Below the pieces are notes generated by a model. That model did no database searches. It was not told where the DNA came from and worked only from the letters and a program-made list of their open reading frames with translations. From Rubrobacter calidifluminis (lineage in GTDB: Bacteria; Actinomycetota; Rubrobacteria; Rubrobacterales; Rubrobacteraceae): a DNA stretch of 64,000 bases. Of this stretch, positions 24,786-34,187 are shown piece by piece. Position 1 is the stretch's first letter. Each line of letters starts with the position of its first letter. Where the stretch lies: NCBI RefSeq assembly GCF_028617075.1, contig NZ_JAQKGV010000006.1, positions 62,001 to 126,000 of the forward strand. Direction: 5' to 3'. A program made the translations under genes and the position numbers.

Positions 24786-26457
24786 GCTCTCCTCCCTTGC
24801 TCTCGCGCTGGATCTTCTTGAGGCGCTTCATGACGTCGTTCTCGCCGCGCCCGAAGTAGTCGTGCAGCGTCTCGTACTCCCGGTAGAGCGCGTCGTAGAC
24901 GCGCCGGTTCTCCTCGATGGGCCGGTAGACGTCCTCGTGCACCCGGCTCATGTGCCGCGAGGCCTCGGCGATGTCCCTGTAGACCCCGGCGGCGACGGCA
25001 GCGTGCATCGCGCTCCCGAGCGCCGGTCCCTGCTCGCTCGCGATGACGTCGAGCGGGTAGCCGGTCACGTCGGCGTAGATCTGCATCAGGAGCCGGTTCT
25101 TCATCAGGCCGCCGGCGATGACCAGCCCGTCCACCGCCACCCCGCTCTGCTTGAAGGTCTCGATGATCTTGCGCGTCCCGTAGGCGGTGGACTCGATGAG
25201 CGCCCGGTAGATGTCCGGGGCCCGGGTGGCGAGCGTCGCCCCGACCAGCACGCCGCTCAACCCGGCGTCGACGAGCACCGAGCGGTTGCCGTTCCACCAG
25301 TCGAGCGCGAGCAGGCCGTGCTCGCCGGGGCGTTGTTTCGCGGCTTCTTCTTCGAGGTGGCCGTGCAGGTCGATCCCTGTTCTGCGGGCGGCCTCGTGGT
25401 ACTCGGGCGGGACGGCGTGCCTCACGAACCAGCCGAAGATGTCCCCGACCCCGCTCTGCCCGGCCTCGTAGCCGTAGTATCCGGGGACTATGCCGTCCTC
25501 GACCACCCCGCACATCCCCGGCACCTCGACCAGACGATCGCCGAGGACCAGGTGGCAGTTGCTCGTCCCGGCGATGATCACCATCTTCCCCGGCTCTACG
25601 ACGCCCGCGGCGGGGGCGCAGACGTGGGCGTCGACGTTGCCGACGGCGACCGCGGTGCCTTCCCTGAGCCCGGTCCACCCCGCGGCCTCCGCCGTGAGCC
25701 CCCCGGCCCGCGACCCGAGCGGCGAGAGCTCGCGCTTCATCTTCTCGTCCACCACGCCCGCGAGCCCGGGGTGCAGCCCGCCGAGAAACTCGTCGTCCGG
25801 GAAGCGCCCGTCCTGGTAGATCGCCTTGTACCCGGCCGTGCAGGTGTTGCGCGTCTCGACCCCGCACAGCCGCCAGACTATCCAGTCGGCCGCCTCGATG
25901 ATCCGGTCGGCCTCCCGGTAGACCTCCGGGGCTTCCTCCAGGATCTGTAACACCTTGGGTAAGAACCACTCCGAGGAGATCTTGCCGCCGTAGCGGGCGA
26001 GCCAGCTCTGACCGGTCCTCCGGGCGAGCTCGTTGACCTCGTCCGCCTGCGGCTGGGAGGCGTGGTGCTTCCAGAGCTTGACCCAGGCGTGGGGCTCGTC
26101 CCTCCACTCCGGCAGCGTGCACAGCGGCGTGCCATCTTCCTTCACCGGCAGGATGGTGCAGGAGGTGAAGTCTATCCCGACCCCGACGATGGACGCCGGG
26201 TCCACCCCGCTCTCGCGCACGGCCTCGGGAACCGCCCGCCTGAGTACCTCGATGTAATCCTCCGGGTCCTGCAGCGCCCACTCCGGGGGGAGCTCCCTGC
26301 CGTCGGGCAGCTCCCGGTCCATCACCCCGTGCGGGTAGGCGCAGACCGCGCTCGCCAGCTCCTCCCCGTCGGAGGTGCGCACCACCACCGCCCGGCCCGA
26401 TTCGGTCCCGAAGTCCACCCCGACCGTGCAGATGTCCGCCCTCTTGCCTTCGCTCAT
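24763..26457 (-). CDS. araB: ribulokinase AraB
   Basis: 564 aa, the size of E. coli AraB. FGGY kinase: N-terminal VDFGTESGRAVVV phosphate-1 motif, GVGIDFTSC, DWWNGNRS and the C-terminal IAGGLMKNRLLMQIYADV and ALGSAMHAA blocks. Phosphorylates L-ribulose. The ATG at 26457 follows GGAGGAGGAG directly; longer in-frame readings to 26556 run into the promoter. First gene of araBDA, divergent from the AraC-type regulator. Confidence 0.94.
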   Translation of the reverse strand: MSEGKRADICTVGVDFGTESGRAVVVRTSDGEELASAVCAYPHGVMDRELPDGRELPPEWALQDPEDYIEVLRRAVPEAVRESGVDPASIVGVGIDFTSCTILPVKEDGTPLCTLPEWRDEPHAWVKLWKHHASQPQADEVNELARRTGQSWLARYGGKISSEWFLPKVLQILEEAPEVYREADRIIEAADWIVWRLCGVETRNTCTAGYKAIYQDGRFPDDEFLGGLHPGLAGVVDEKMKRELSPLGSRAGGLTAEAAGWTGLREGTAVAVGNVDAHVCAPAAGVVEPGKMVIIAGTSNCHLVLGDRLVEVPGMCGVVEDGIVPGYYGYEAGQSGVGDIFGWFVRHAVPPEYHEAARRTGIDLHGHLEEEAAKQRPGEHGLLALDWWNGNRSVLVDAGLSGVLVGATLATRAPDIYRALIESTAYGTRKIIETFKQSGVAVDGLVIAGGLMKNRLLMQIYADVTGYPLDVIASEQGPALGSAMHAAVAAGVYRDIAEASRHMSRVHEDVYRPIEENRRVYDALYREYETLHDYFGRGENDVMKRLKKIQRESKGGEREAERTA

Positions 26458-26580
26458 CTCCTCCTCCTCTCTTCGGCCCCAAGTATACGTGCGGATCGAA
26501 CGTTTTTGATCGCCCGGGGCGTTGGTTTCTGCTGTGCGCCACCCTTCCCGGCACACCCAACCTTCTCACGTCGGCGGCCG

Positions 26581-26627
26581 GGGTCAACGTGAGGATGGTG
26601 TAGAAAAAGGGTACGATTGCGACCCGG
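26581..26627 (-). promoter_or_regulatory. 47-bp arabinose-regulon element, copy B
   Basis: Second copy of the element described at 22552-22598, same orientation relative to its operon, with TTGACC (26587-26582) about 125 bp upstream of araB. Its right end touches the predicted GTG start of the AraC-family gene, so the regulator could control its own expression from the same site. Confidence 0.7.
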
Positions 26628-27457
26628 TGGGAAAGGTGCAGAGGCTCAGGCTGGGATCGGGGCTACCGGTGCGGGCGCAGAACGCGGGGCTCTTCGTCTC
26701 GCGCGGACGCGGGGTGCACCCGGACCGGGTGCTTGGCTCTTACGAGCTCATCTTCGTGCGCGAGGGGACGCTCTCCATATTCGAGGAGGAGCGGCTCTTC
26801 GAGGTGGGGGCGGGACAGTCGCTCGTCCTCTGGCCCGGGAGGCGGCACTACGGGGCCGCACCCTACCCCCCGGATCTCTCCTTCTACTGGATACACTTCG
26901 AGGTCCGCGAGGCGGGAGCGGGTGATGGAGGGCTGGAGGTGCCCCAGCACGCCACGGTCGGACGTCCGAACCACCTCGCGGAGCTCTTCCGGCGCTTCCT
27001 CGACGACCAGGAGTCGCGGTGGCTGGATTCCGTGCGGGCCGCCCTGCTCCTGATGCTGATGCTCTGCGAGGTCTCCGGGGCCGGCCCCTCAACCCGGACC
27101 ACCGATGGGAACGCCACGCTCCTCGCCTGCCGGGCCGATTCCTACATCCGCACCCACTTCCACGACCCGGCGCTCTCCACCTCGACGGTGGCGCGAGAGC
27201 TCGGATACAACCCGGACTATCTGGGCCGGGCCTACCGGGCCGTCTACGGCCAGACGATGACCGAGGCGATCCACTGGCGGAGGACGCGTCACGCCCGCCG
27301 GATGCTCATCGAGAGCGACCACAACGTCGAGGAGATCGCCCGCGAGTGCGGCTTCAAGGACGCGAGGTACTTCCGCAGGATCTTCCGCCGCTACGAGGGG
27401 ATGAACCCGCTCGCCTTCCGGCGGCTCTACGCGCAGGTGCACGTGAACACCGGCTAG
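26627..27457 (+). CDS. AraC-family transcriptional regulator of arabinose genes
   Basis: About 276 aa. N-terminal cupin-like effector domain (YELIFVREGTLSIFEEERLFEVGAG..., begins near residue 30) and a C-terminal pair of helix-turn-helix motifs (about 180-270; GYNPDYLGRAYRAVYGQTM and CGFKDARYFRRIFRRYEGM). The second matches the AraC/XylS signature. Start is uncertain: GTG at 26627 or 26636, both without a good ribosome binding site, possibly leaderless. Divergent from araB and adjacent to copy B of the 47-bp element. Confidence 0.88.
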   Translation: MGKVQRLRLGSGLPVRAQNAGLFVSRGRGVHPDRVLGSYELIFVREGTLSIFEEERLFEVGAGQSLVLWPGRRHYGAAPYPPDLSFYWIHFEVREAGAGDGGLEVPQHATVGRPNHLAELFRRFLDDQESRWLDSVRAALLLMLMLCEVSGAGPSTRTTDGNATLLACRADSYIRTHFHDPALSTSTVARELGYNPDYLGRAYRAVYGQTMTEAIHWRRTRHARRMLIESDHNVEEIARECGFKDARYFRRIFRRYEGMNPLAFRRLYAQVHVNTG

Positions 27458-27495
27458 CCCTCTTGCAACCGGATCCTTTCCGTGAAACCATCCCT

Positions 27496-28992
27496 GTGGT
27501 GACGCCTCGCTTCGACACCCACCTCGAAGAGCCGCTCGTGAAGGAGAATCCCTTCCGCGGGGCCGGCCCGGACCCGGAGCCCATCCGCGCCTTCGAGGAG
27601 GCGCGCTCCGCCCTGCCCGAACCCGTCTGGGAGGGGAGTGAGGACGTCCTCGCCTGCTACCGGCGGGCGTGGGAGCTCGCCTTCTCCAACCTGCGTACCC
27701 CCGAGCCGGCGAGCGGGTTCGTCTCGAGCTTCGTGGACACGGCGTTCAACGAGTGCCTCTTCATGTGGGACTCGGCGTTCATCGTGCTCTTCTGCCGCTA
27801 CGGGAGGCGCGCCTTCGGCTTCCAGCGCACCCTGGACAACCTCTACGCGAAACAGCACCCCGACGGGTTCATCTGCCGCGAGATCGACACCCACACCGGC
27901 GAGGACCGCTTCGAACGTTTCGACCCGGCGAGCACCGGGCCGAACGTGCTGCCGTGGGCCGAGTGGGAGTACTACCGCGACACGGGAGACGTGGAGAGGC
28001 TCGCGTGCGTCTTCCCGGCCCTGCTCGCCTACCACCGCTGGACGCGGCGTTTCCGCACCTGGCGTGACGGCTCCCACTGGACCTCGGGGCTCGGCTCCGG
28101 GATGGACAACCAGCCGCGCTTCGCCGGCACGCGCGAGGAGCGGCTCTTCACCCACGGCCACCTGGTCTGGGCCGACGCCTGCCTGCAGCAGGCCTTCGCC
28201 GCCGGCATCCTGACGGAGATGGCCCGCATCCTCGGTCGTGAAGCCCCGGATCTGCCGGCCGAGAGGGAGCGCCTCGTCCGCTACGCGAACGAGAGGCTCT
28301 GGGACGAGCGCAGCGCCTTCTACCACGACGCGCTGCCGGACGGTTCGCTCTCCAATATGAAGAGCGTGGGGGCGTACTGGGCGCTTCTCGCCGGCGCGGT
28401 ACCGCGGGAGAGGCTGGAGCGGTTCGTCGGACACCTGGAGAACCCGGGAGAGTTCTCGAGGCCGCACCGGGTGCCCTCGCTCTCCGCGGACCACCCGGAG
28501 TACCGCGCGGACGGCGGGTACTGGCTCGGCGGGGTCTGGCCTCCGACGAACTACATGCTGCTGCGCGGGCTCGAGAGGGTGGGCCGTTGGGATCTCGCGC
28601 ACGAGATCGGACGCAACCACCTCGAGAACGTCACCCGCGTCTTCGAGCGCACCGGGACCCTCTGGGAGAACTACGCCCCGGAGCGCGAGGAGCCTGGAAA
28701 CCCGGCCCGCGACGACTTCGTCGGCTGGAGCGGGCTCGGGCCGGTGGCGGTGCTGCTGGAGCAGGTGCTCGGGCTGCACCCCGACGCCCCCGCGGGGCGT
28801 CTTCTCTGGGACGTGCGATTGCTCGAAGAGCACGGCGTACTGCGCTACCCGTTCGGGGCGCGGGGTACGCTAGATCTGCTGTGCAGGGCCCGCTCCTCGC
28901 CCCTGGAGGAGCCGCGGATAGAGGCCTCATCCAGCACGCCGCTCGAGCTCGTGGTCCGCTGGGAGGGTAAAGAGAAGACGCTGCACCTCTGA
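27496..28992 (+). CDS. GH63/trehalase-like glycoside hydrolase ((alpha/alpha)6 barrel)
   Basis: About 498 aa. Recognisable MGH1/GH63-type features: FNECLFMWDSAF, KQHPDGFICREID, the WTSGLGSGMDNQPRF loop carrying a likely catalytic Asp, YWLGGVWPPTNYM and GTLWENYAPE with the likely catalytic Glu. No signal peptide, so intracellular. Adjacent GTG codons at 27496 and 27499 are the likeliest starts; longer readings overlap the AraC gene. Lying 38 bp after the regulator, it probably trims an oligosaccharide taken up with arabinosides; the linkage is unknown. Confidence 0.78.
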   Translation: MVTPRFDTHLEEPLVKENPFRGAGPDPEPIRAFEEARSALPEPVWEGSEDVLACYRRAWELAFSNLRTPEPASGFVSSFVDTAFNECLFMWDSAFIVLFCRYGRRAFGFQRTLDNLYAKQHPDGFICREIDTHTGEDRFERFDPASTGPNVLPWAEWEYYRDTGDVERLACVFPALLAYHRWTRRFRTWRDGSHWTSGLGSGMDNQPRFAGTREERLFTHGHLVWADACLQQAFAAGILTEMARILGREAPDLPAERERLVRYANERLWDERSAFYHDALPDGSLSNMKSVGAYWALLAGAVPRERLERFVGHLENPGEFSRPHRVPSLSADHPEYRADGGYWLGGVWPPTNYMLLRGLERVGRWDLAHEIGRNHLENVTRVFERTGTLWENYAPEREEPGNPARDDFVGWSGLGPVAVLLEQVLGLHPDAPAGRLLWDVRLLEEHGVLRYPFGARGTLDLLCRARSSPLEEPRIEASSSTPLELVVRWEGKEKTLHL

Positions 28993-29041
28993 AAAACGCG
29001 GTTCGTGAACGGAGGGAGTGCTTTCGAGAGGAGGTTTTGCT

Positions 29042-29932
29042 GTGGGCGTTCTCCGTGGAGGCGGGAACGACAGGAGGCGGAGGCTGCGCGAGCTGCTCGA
29101 GAGCGGCGGGTTGGTGGCGGCGCCGGGGGTGTACGACGCGCTCGGCGCCCGGCTCGTCGAGGAGGCGGGGTTCCCCGCGGTCTACATGACGGGGTTCGGG
29201 AGCGCGGCCGCGCTCGGCGGGATGCCGGACGTGGGGCTCCTCACGATGAGCGAGATGGTCGAGAACGCCCGCAGGATCGCGCAGGCCGTGGACATCCCGC
29301 TGATCGCTGACGCGGACACCGGGTACGGGAACCCGCTGAACGTCATCCGGGCGGTCAAAAGCTACGAGTCCTCAGGCGTTGCCGCGATCCACATCGAGGA
29401 TCAGGTCTTCCCCAAGAAGTGCGGGCATCTCTCCGGCAAGCAGGTCGTCCCGGTGGAGGAGATGGTACAGAAAGTCCGGGCCGCAATCTACGCGAGGGAG
29501 GATCAGGACTTCGTCATCATCGCGCGTACCGACGCGCGGGCCGTCGAGGGGCTCGGGAGGGCGATTGAACGTGCCCGCGCCTACCGGGAGGCCGGGGCCG
29601 ACGTGCTGTTCGTCGAGGCGGTCGAGAGCGAGGAGGAGGCTGAGACCGTCGCGCGGGAGCTCGCCGGTACGCCACTGCTCTTCAACTGGGTCGAAGGGGG
29701 CAAGACCCCGCCGGTATCCGCGGAATGCCTGGAGGAGATGGGCTACTCGCTCGTCATCTTCCCCATAAGCACCCTGCTCGGGGCGACCCGGGAGATGAGG
29801 CGGGTCCTGCGGGAGATCCGGGAGAGGGGGACCCCCAGGGCGCTCTCCGGGGAGTCCCCCTCGTTCTCCGGGTTCGTCGAGTTCATCGGGCTCCCCGAGG
29901 TGAGGGAGCTCGAGGGGCGCTTCGGCGGCTAG
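29042..29932 (+). CDS. isocitrate lyase / PEP mutase family enzyme
   Basis: 296 aa from the GTG at 29042 (GGAGG 7 bp upstream). TIM barrel with ADADTGYGNPLNV (metal-binding Asp) and the lyase-type loop KKCGHLSGK, which places it with methylisocitrate lyase, oxaloacetate hydrolase or carboxyPEP mutase relatives. Those enzymes cleave or form C-C or C-P bonds in 2- to 4-carbon acids. No methylcitrate-cycle genes are nearby, so the exact reaction is open. It converges on leucine dehydrogenase. Confidence 0.82.
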   Translation: MGVLRGGGNDRRRRLRELLESGGLVAAPGVYDALGARLVEEAGFPAVYMTGFGSAAALGGMPDVGLLTMSEMVENARRIAQAVDIPLIADADTGYGNPLNVIRAVKSYESSGVAAIHIEDQVFPKKCGHLSGKQVVPVEEMVQKVRAAIYAREDQDFVIIARTDARAVEGLGRAIERARAYREAGADVLFVEAVESEEEAETVARELAGTPLLFNWVEGGKTPPVSAECLEEMGYSLVIFPISTLLGATREMRRVLREIRERGTPRALSGESPSFSGFVEFIGLPEVRELEGRFGG

Positions 29933-29939
29933 GGAATCC

Positions 29940-31046
29940 TCAGAGGACCTCGCGCTGGCGCGGCCTCTCCCCGTAGGGGTGTCCGGTGTGCAGGCGCTCT
30001 ATCGAGCTTATCGCCTGGATGCGCTCCAGGGCTAAGGTGTCGGCGGCGACGTTAGTCGGGACGCCGTCCCGCCTGGATATGGCGATTATGCTCTTCATCG
30101 AGTCGTAGATGCGCTTCACGCGCTGGGTCGCCCGGGCCCGGTTGTAGCCTTCGAGCTCGTCGGCGACGTTTATCAGGCCGCCGGCGTTTATGACGTAGTC
30201 GGGGGCGTAGAGGATGCCCCGCCCGGCCAGCTCTTCCCCGTGACGCGGCTCGAGGAGGACGTTGTTCGCGCTCCCGGCGACGATGCGGCAGCGGAGGCGT
30301 GGGAGCGTCTCGTCGTTGATCACGGCGCCGAGCGCGCAGGGGGCGAGGATGTCGCAGGGGACCGAGAGGATCTCATCCGGCTCCACCGGCTTGGCGGAGA
30401 ACTCGGAGATCGCACGCTCTATCGCCGCGTCCTCCACGTCGGTGACGATGAGGTTCGCGCCCTCCTCGTGCAGCAGCCGGCAGAGGTTGTAGCCCACGTG
30501 CCCGAGGCCCTGCACGGCGACCGTCAGCCCTTCGAGCGAGGACGATCCGAAGACCTCCTCGGCGCAGGCACGCATCCCCTGCAGCACGCCGAGCGCGGTG
30601 AACGGCGAGGGGTCGCCCGAGCCGCCGTGGGTCACGTCCGCGCCGACCACGTGTGAGGTCTCGACCCGGATGTGCGCCATGTCCTCGGTCGATGTGCCCA
30701 CGTCCTCTGCGACGATGTAGCGGCCGCCGAGCGTCTCTACGTAGCGCCCGAAGGAGCGGAAGAGCGCCTCGGACTTGTCGGTGTGGGGATCCCCGATGAT
30801 CACGGACTTCCCGCCCCCGAGGTTGAGGCCGCTCGCGGCGGCCTTGTAGGTCATCCCCCTGGCTAGTCGCAGTACGTCTACCAGCGCCTCGTCCTCGCTC
30901 GCGTAGGGGTACATCCGGCAGCCGCCGAGCGCGGGTCCGAGCGTCGTGTCGTGTATGGCTATGATCGCCCGCAGCCCCGTCTGCCTGTCGTGGCAGAAGA
31001 CGACCTGCTCGTAGCGGTGTTCGGAGAGCTCCGCGAAGATCTCCAT
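29940..31046 (-). CDS. leucine/valine dehydrogenase (Glu/Leu/Phe/Val family)
   Basis: 368 aa from ATG 31046 with AAAGGAGG. NAD-dependent oxidative deamination of branched-chain amino acids to 2-oxoacids. Lys68, Lys80 (in [10 protein letters not shown]) and Asp115 (in VAEDVGTS) fall at the numbers of the catalytic residues of Bacillus leucine dehydrogenase; the Rossmann motif is [10 protein letters not shown]. It would feed the branched-chain 2-oxoacid dehydrogenase at 5260-8560. A TAGAAT -10 (31086-31081, minus strand) lies upstream. Confidence 0.93.
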   Translation of the reverse strand: MEIFAELSEHRYEQVVFCHDRQTGLRAIIAIHDTTLGPALGGCRMYPYASEDEALVDVLRLARGMTYKAAASGLNLGGGKSVIIGDPHTDKSEALFRSFGRYVETLGGRYIVAEDVGTSTEDMAHIRVETSHVVGADVTHGGSGDPSPFTALGVLQGMRACAEEVFGSSSLEGLTVAVQGLGHVGYNLCRLLHEEGANLIVTDVEDAAIERAISEFSAKPVEPDEILSVPCDILAPCALGAVINDETLPRLRCRIVAGSANNVLLEPRHGEELAGRGILYAPDYVINAGGLINVADELEGYNRARATQRVKRIYDSMKSIIAISRRDGVPTNVAADTLALERIQAISSIERLHTGHPYGERPRQREVL

Positions 31047-31126
31047 CTTTCCTCCTTTCCCGAACGCTGTCCGGGAAGAGATTCTACTATCGGCGGGGGA
31101 GGGTCGGGCGCGCGGCGCGACGCCTT

Positions 31127-31162
31127 GCATGCTATCATGCCCGCTCGGATGCATGAGCATGC
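31127..31162. promoter_or_regulatory. two tandem GCATG palindromes between divergent genes
   Basis: GCATGctatCATGC (31127-31140) and GCATGagCATGC (31151-31162) are two inverted repeats with the same arms and different spacers, in the 140-bp region between leucine dehydrogenase and the divergent unknown gene. They look like paired operator sites; no regulator gene is adjacent. Confidence 0.45.
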
Positions 31163-31186
31163 TCCTTGGATGCGTCGAGGGAGGAG

Positions 31187-32257
31187 ATGGCCGAGCGGGC
31201 TTCTGAATTCGAGTGGCGGCTGGAAGGGGAGGAAGCCGAGATCGTCCTCTACGCCCCGGACGATTCGGCGGCCGGGAGGGTACTCCCCGCTGCATCTCTG
31301 GAGGGGGGCGAGAGCCCCGTCTACGCGGTCCACTCGGGGGAGGGTTTCGGCTGGGTCCTCGCCGCGCGCTTCGCCGCGCCGGACCTCTTCTCCGCGCCCT
31401 CCTGCGGGCTCCTTCTGCGCACCGGCGTGCGCTCCGACAGCCTCGACGTGTCGCCCGGGGATCTCGTGCCCGTGATCCTGCGCCGCCTCTCCGAAGTCGT
31501 CCCGCCGCCGCTGAACGCCTCCGCCGCGGGGAGGCTCTGCGAGGCGGGGGCCGCCTTCGCCGCCGAGGAGGGGTTGATCGAGGAGGAGGATCTCGAGGTG
31601 TTCGGGCGTTCTGGAGGGGCCCCTGACGCGTTGGGCCGGCGCGCCCTCGCTGCCGCGGAACGGGACTGGGAGGAACCCGCAGCGGTCGACGTCCGGGTGG
31701 TCGGGGATGTCTTCGACGCCGAAAGGGCCGAAGAAGTCGGGATCGAGAGGGGAGAGATCATCGTGGTGGTGCGCGCCGGGAGCGGGGACCTCGGGCGTCT
31801 CGCCGTTGAAGCGCATCGCGGGCGGATACTGAGCCGCGTGAGGAGCGGCGTCTTCGACGGGCGCGAGGACCTGCCCGCCGCTCCCGCGGACGGGGAGGAG
31901 ACGTGCGACCTGCTCGCGGCGGTCGGAGCCGCCACCGCCTTCGCCGGGGGACGCGCCGCGCTACGGCTCTGGGCCCTGCGCAGAGCCCTGCGGGAGGATC
32001 TGCCGGAGCTGGTGCCCGTCGCCTCGTGGGGCGTTGGGGGGCTGAGAGAGGAAGAGGGCCATCTGGTGCACCGGCGTCATCTCGCCGTCGCAGGCGAGGG
32101 GCAGATACTCTGCACCGGCAGGTTCGCGACCGCCTCTCTCGGGGCTATGTTGCGAAGCGCGCCTCCCTTCGGCGTCGCGGAGCGAGAAGGAAAGTGGCCC
32201 TGGGAGGAGGCCGGTCTCGTGCAGAGGATCGCGGACCTTGAGCCTACTTCTCCCTGA
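31187..32257 (+). CDS. conserved-looking protein of unknown function
   Basis: 356 aa from ATG 31187 (GGGAGG close upstream; a TTG at 31166 is an alternative). No family recognised. It is acidic, soluble, Ala/Glu/Gly-rich, with no signal peptide or membrane helix. Segments such as [24 protein letters not shown] and [22 protein letters not shown] suggest alternating beta strands and helices. GC-rich third positions argue for real coding. Its 3' end overlaps the convergent bifunctional-nuclease gene by 14 bp. Confidence 0.7.
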   Translation: MAERASEFEWRLEGEEAEIVLYAPDDSAAGRVLPAASLEGGESPVYAVHSGEGFGWVLAARFAAPDLFSAPSCGLLLRTGVRSDSLDVSPGDLVPVILRRLSEVVPPPLNASAAGRLCEAGAAFAAEEGLIEEEDLEVFGRSGGAPDALGRRALAAAERDWEEPAAVDVRVVGDVFDAERAEEVGIERGEIIVVVRAGSGDLGRLAVEAHRGRILSRVRSGVFDGREDLPAAPADGEETCDLLAAVGAATAFAGGRAALRLWALRRALREDLPELVPVASWGVGGLREEEGHLVHRRHLAVAGEGQILCTGRFATASLGAMLRSAPPFGVAEREGKWPWEEAGLVQRIADLEPTSP

Positions 32258-32750
32258 AGTCTTCCGGGGAGACCCGCTCGACCCACTCCTTGAACTTGTC
32301 CACGATCTCCTCTTCTGCGGTCTCCTCCATCGACTCCTCGAAGACCACGGCCGCCTCCTCTATCACCTCGTCTGCCGCGAAGATCTCTGCCCCCGAGCGT
32401 ACGGCGAGGGCTATGGCGTCCGAAGGCCTGGAGTCTACCTCGACGGTCCGGCCGTCGATCTCGAGCGTGATCGTGGCGTAGAAGGTCGAGTCCTCGAGCT
32501 TGGTGACCGTGACGCGCTCCATCCGGGCACCGAGCTCGTTCACGAGGTTGACCGTCAGGTCGTGGGTGAGCGGGCGCGGGAACTCCTGGTTCTGGAGCTT
32601 CATGAGGATTGCACGGGCTATGTCCTGCCCGATCCAGATCGGAAGGTAGCGGTTGTCGTTCTCGACCTTGAGGATGACGATCGGAGTGGAGCTGAAAAGG
32701 TCCATGTTTATGCCGTAGATGGACATCCTGGTGAAGCCGTCGGCGCTCAC
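32244..32750 (-). CDS. bifunctional nuclease-domain (BFN/DUF151) protein
   Basis: 168 aa. BFN domain (about 10-135) with LPIWIGQDIARAI and the conserved VDSRPSDAIALAVR block, followed by an acidic C-terminal tail. Relatives are ascribed RNase/DNase activity in plants and are universal in actinobacteria; the bacterial role is poorly known. GTG start at 32750 with AGAGGAG 8 bp upstream; an internal ATG at MSIYGINMD is a weaker option. Confidence 0.85.
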   Translation of the reverse strand: MSADGFTRMSIYGINMDLFSSTPIVILKVENDNRYLPIWIGQDIARAILMKLQNQEFPRPLTHDLTVNLVNELGARMERVTVTKLEDSTFYATITLEIDGRTVEVDSRPSDAIALAVRSGAEIFAADEVIEEAAVVFEESMEETAEEEIVDKFKEWVERVSPEDFREK

Positions 32751-32885
32751 TGGCTATGCTCCTCTCAAGCTGCGAAGCCTTGATCTCACACCCAACATCG
32801 AGCAGATTTTACTTCCGGCCCCCTTTCTCTTCAATCAGCTTGTCAGCAGGGCCGGGGTGTTGTACATTAGTTGCGCCGATCCTTC

Positions 32886-32959
<74 letters not shown>

Positions 32960-33042
32960 CCCCTGAAGTTCCCCGCCCGCGGGTGGCACGGTCTGCGGAG
33001 GGCACGGACACGCTCCGTAGCCCCCGTACTTCTGTCGCACAA

Positions 33043-33068
33043 CTCCTCCAGCAGGAGGGGCGCTTTTT
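33043..33068 (+). terminator. intrinsic terminator after tRNA-Ile
   Basis: CTCCTCC AGCA GGAGGGG stem (7 bp, one G-U) followed by CGC and TTTTT (33064-33068), about 85 bp after the tRNA on the same strand. No gene is seen between the two. Confidence 0.6.
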
Positions 33069-33163
33069 AAGGACGAGTTATCCCTCTTTTAACCCGGGTT
33101 TCACCTGCTGTCTCCGGCTCAGGCCTATACTCGGTGAGGCCGTTGCGAGGACGAGGAGGGTTA

Positions 33164-34093
33164 ATGAGGGCCGTAGGCGTAAACCTCGAGGGCGTGTTCA
33201 TGGTGGGATGTGAGGAACTCTCGGATGCCGCGAGAGAGCTCTGGAAGACCGGTCCGGACTTCATCGAGGTCGCGCCGCACCTGCTCGGGGTTATTCTCGG
33301 CGGTCGGCTGGATGGGGCCAGGGTAAGAGAGGTGCACCGGGTGCTCCTCGAGGCGGGGCCGTCCTATACCGTGCACGCTCCGCACAGGATCAACCTCATG
33401 ACCCCCGACCCGGCGGAGCGCGGGCTTTACCTTGAGGTTTTGAAATCCAGCGTGAGGTTCGCCTCCGAGATCGGAGCCCGGGTCGTGGTGTGCCACGCCG
33501 GGTTGCGCAGGAACGCGCGCGACGCCGGCGTGGGCATCGAGGAACAGCTCGAAGGCGAGCGGCGCGCGCTCGCCGAAGCTGGAGATCTAGCCCAGAGTCT
33601 CCGGGTCAACATAGCTGTCGAGAATTCTTATCCGGAGCCTTCGGTGCTGCGCGGTGAGCTCTACGCCTACGCGGCGCGTCCCTCCGCGCTCGCGGCCCAG
33701 CTGGCCGTCCTCGATCACCCGGCTGTTGGCATGTGCCTGGACGTCGGGCACGCCGCGATCGCCGCGGGTGCCTGCGGATTCGACCTCGTGGAGGAGTGCC
33801 GGGCCGCCGCACCGGTCGTACGCCACGTACACCTGCACGACAACCTCGGTGTGCCCGATTACCACGCCGAACCCCTCGTCTCGGAGCGCTGGGCCATGGG
33901 GTGCGGGGATCTCCACCTTCCGCCGGGCATGGGTGGGTTGCCGCTCGCGGAGATCTTGCGTGCTCTGGAACCGTGCGGGGGAGGCGCCGCTTGCTGCCTC
34001 GAACTCTCACCGCCCGTACGCCGGGGCATACCGCAGGCGCTCGACCGCGCACGCAAGCTCCTGGAGGGCATGGCCGTACCTGCCGCCGGCTGA
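33164..34093 (+). CDS. sugar phosphate isomerase/epimerase-like TIM-barrel protein
   Basis: 309 aa from ATG 33164 (GAGGAGGG). Xylose isomerase-like (AP endonuclease 2) fold: FIEVAPHLLG, YTVHAPHRINL, VVCHAG, NIAVENSYP (metal Glu), GMCLDVGHAAI (Asp/His) and VRHVHLHDNLG are the usual metal-site strands. Members isomerise keto sugars, inositols or hydroxypyruvate, or cut AP sites; the substrate is not predictable. Precedes the membrane glycosyltransferase by 94 bp. Confidence 0.82.
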   Translation: MRAVGVNLEGVFMVGCEELSDAARELWKTGPDFIEVAPHLLGVILGGRLDGARVREVHRVLLEAGPSYTVHAPHRINLMTPDPAERGLYLEVLKSSVRFASEIGARVVVCHAGLRRNARDAGVGIEEQLEGERRALAEAGDLAQSLRVNIAVENSYPEPSVLRGELYAYAARPSALAAQLAVLDHPAVGMCLDVGHAAIAAGACGFDLVEECRAAAPVVRHVHLHDNLGVPDYHAEPLVSERWAMGCGDLHLPPGMGGLPLAEILRALEPCGGGAACCLELSPPVRRGIPQALDRARKLLEGMAVPAAG

Positions 34094-34187
34094 GGGCGGA
34101 CCCGGGGTTTCTCCTCCGGGGTTACGAAACGGCCCCGCTGGTTGAAGAACGTTAAAGAACGGTGCCGCGTCGACCGACAAACGGTAT

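Noticed and set aside
22641-24821. 726-codon plus-strand open frame opposite araA/araD
   Set aside because: Shadow frame; the minus-strand genes have catalytic motifs and operon logic.
30240-30656. 138-codon plus-strand ORF inside leucine dehydrogenase
   Set aside because: Antisense to a gene with catalytic Lys68, Lys80 and Asp115 at the expected positions.
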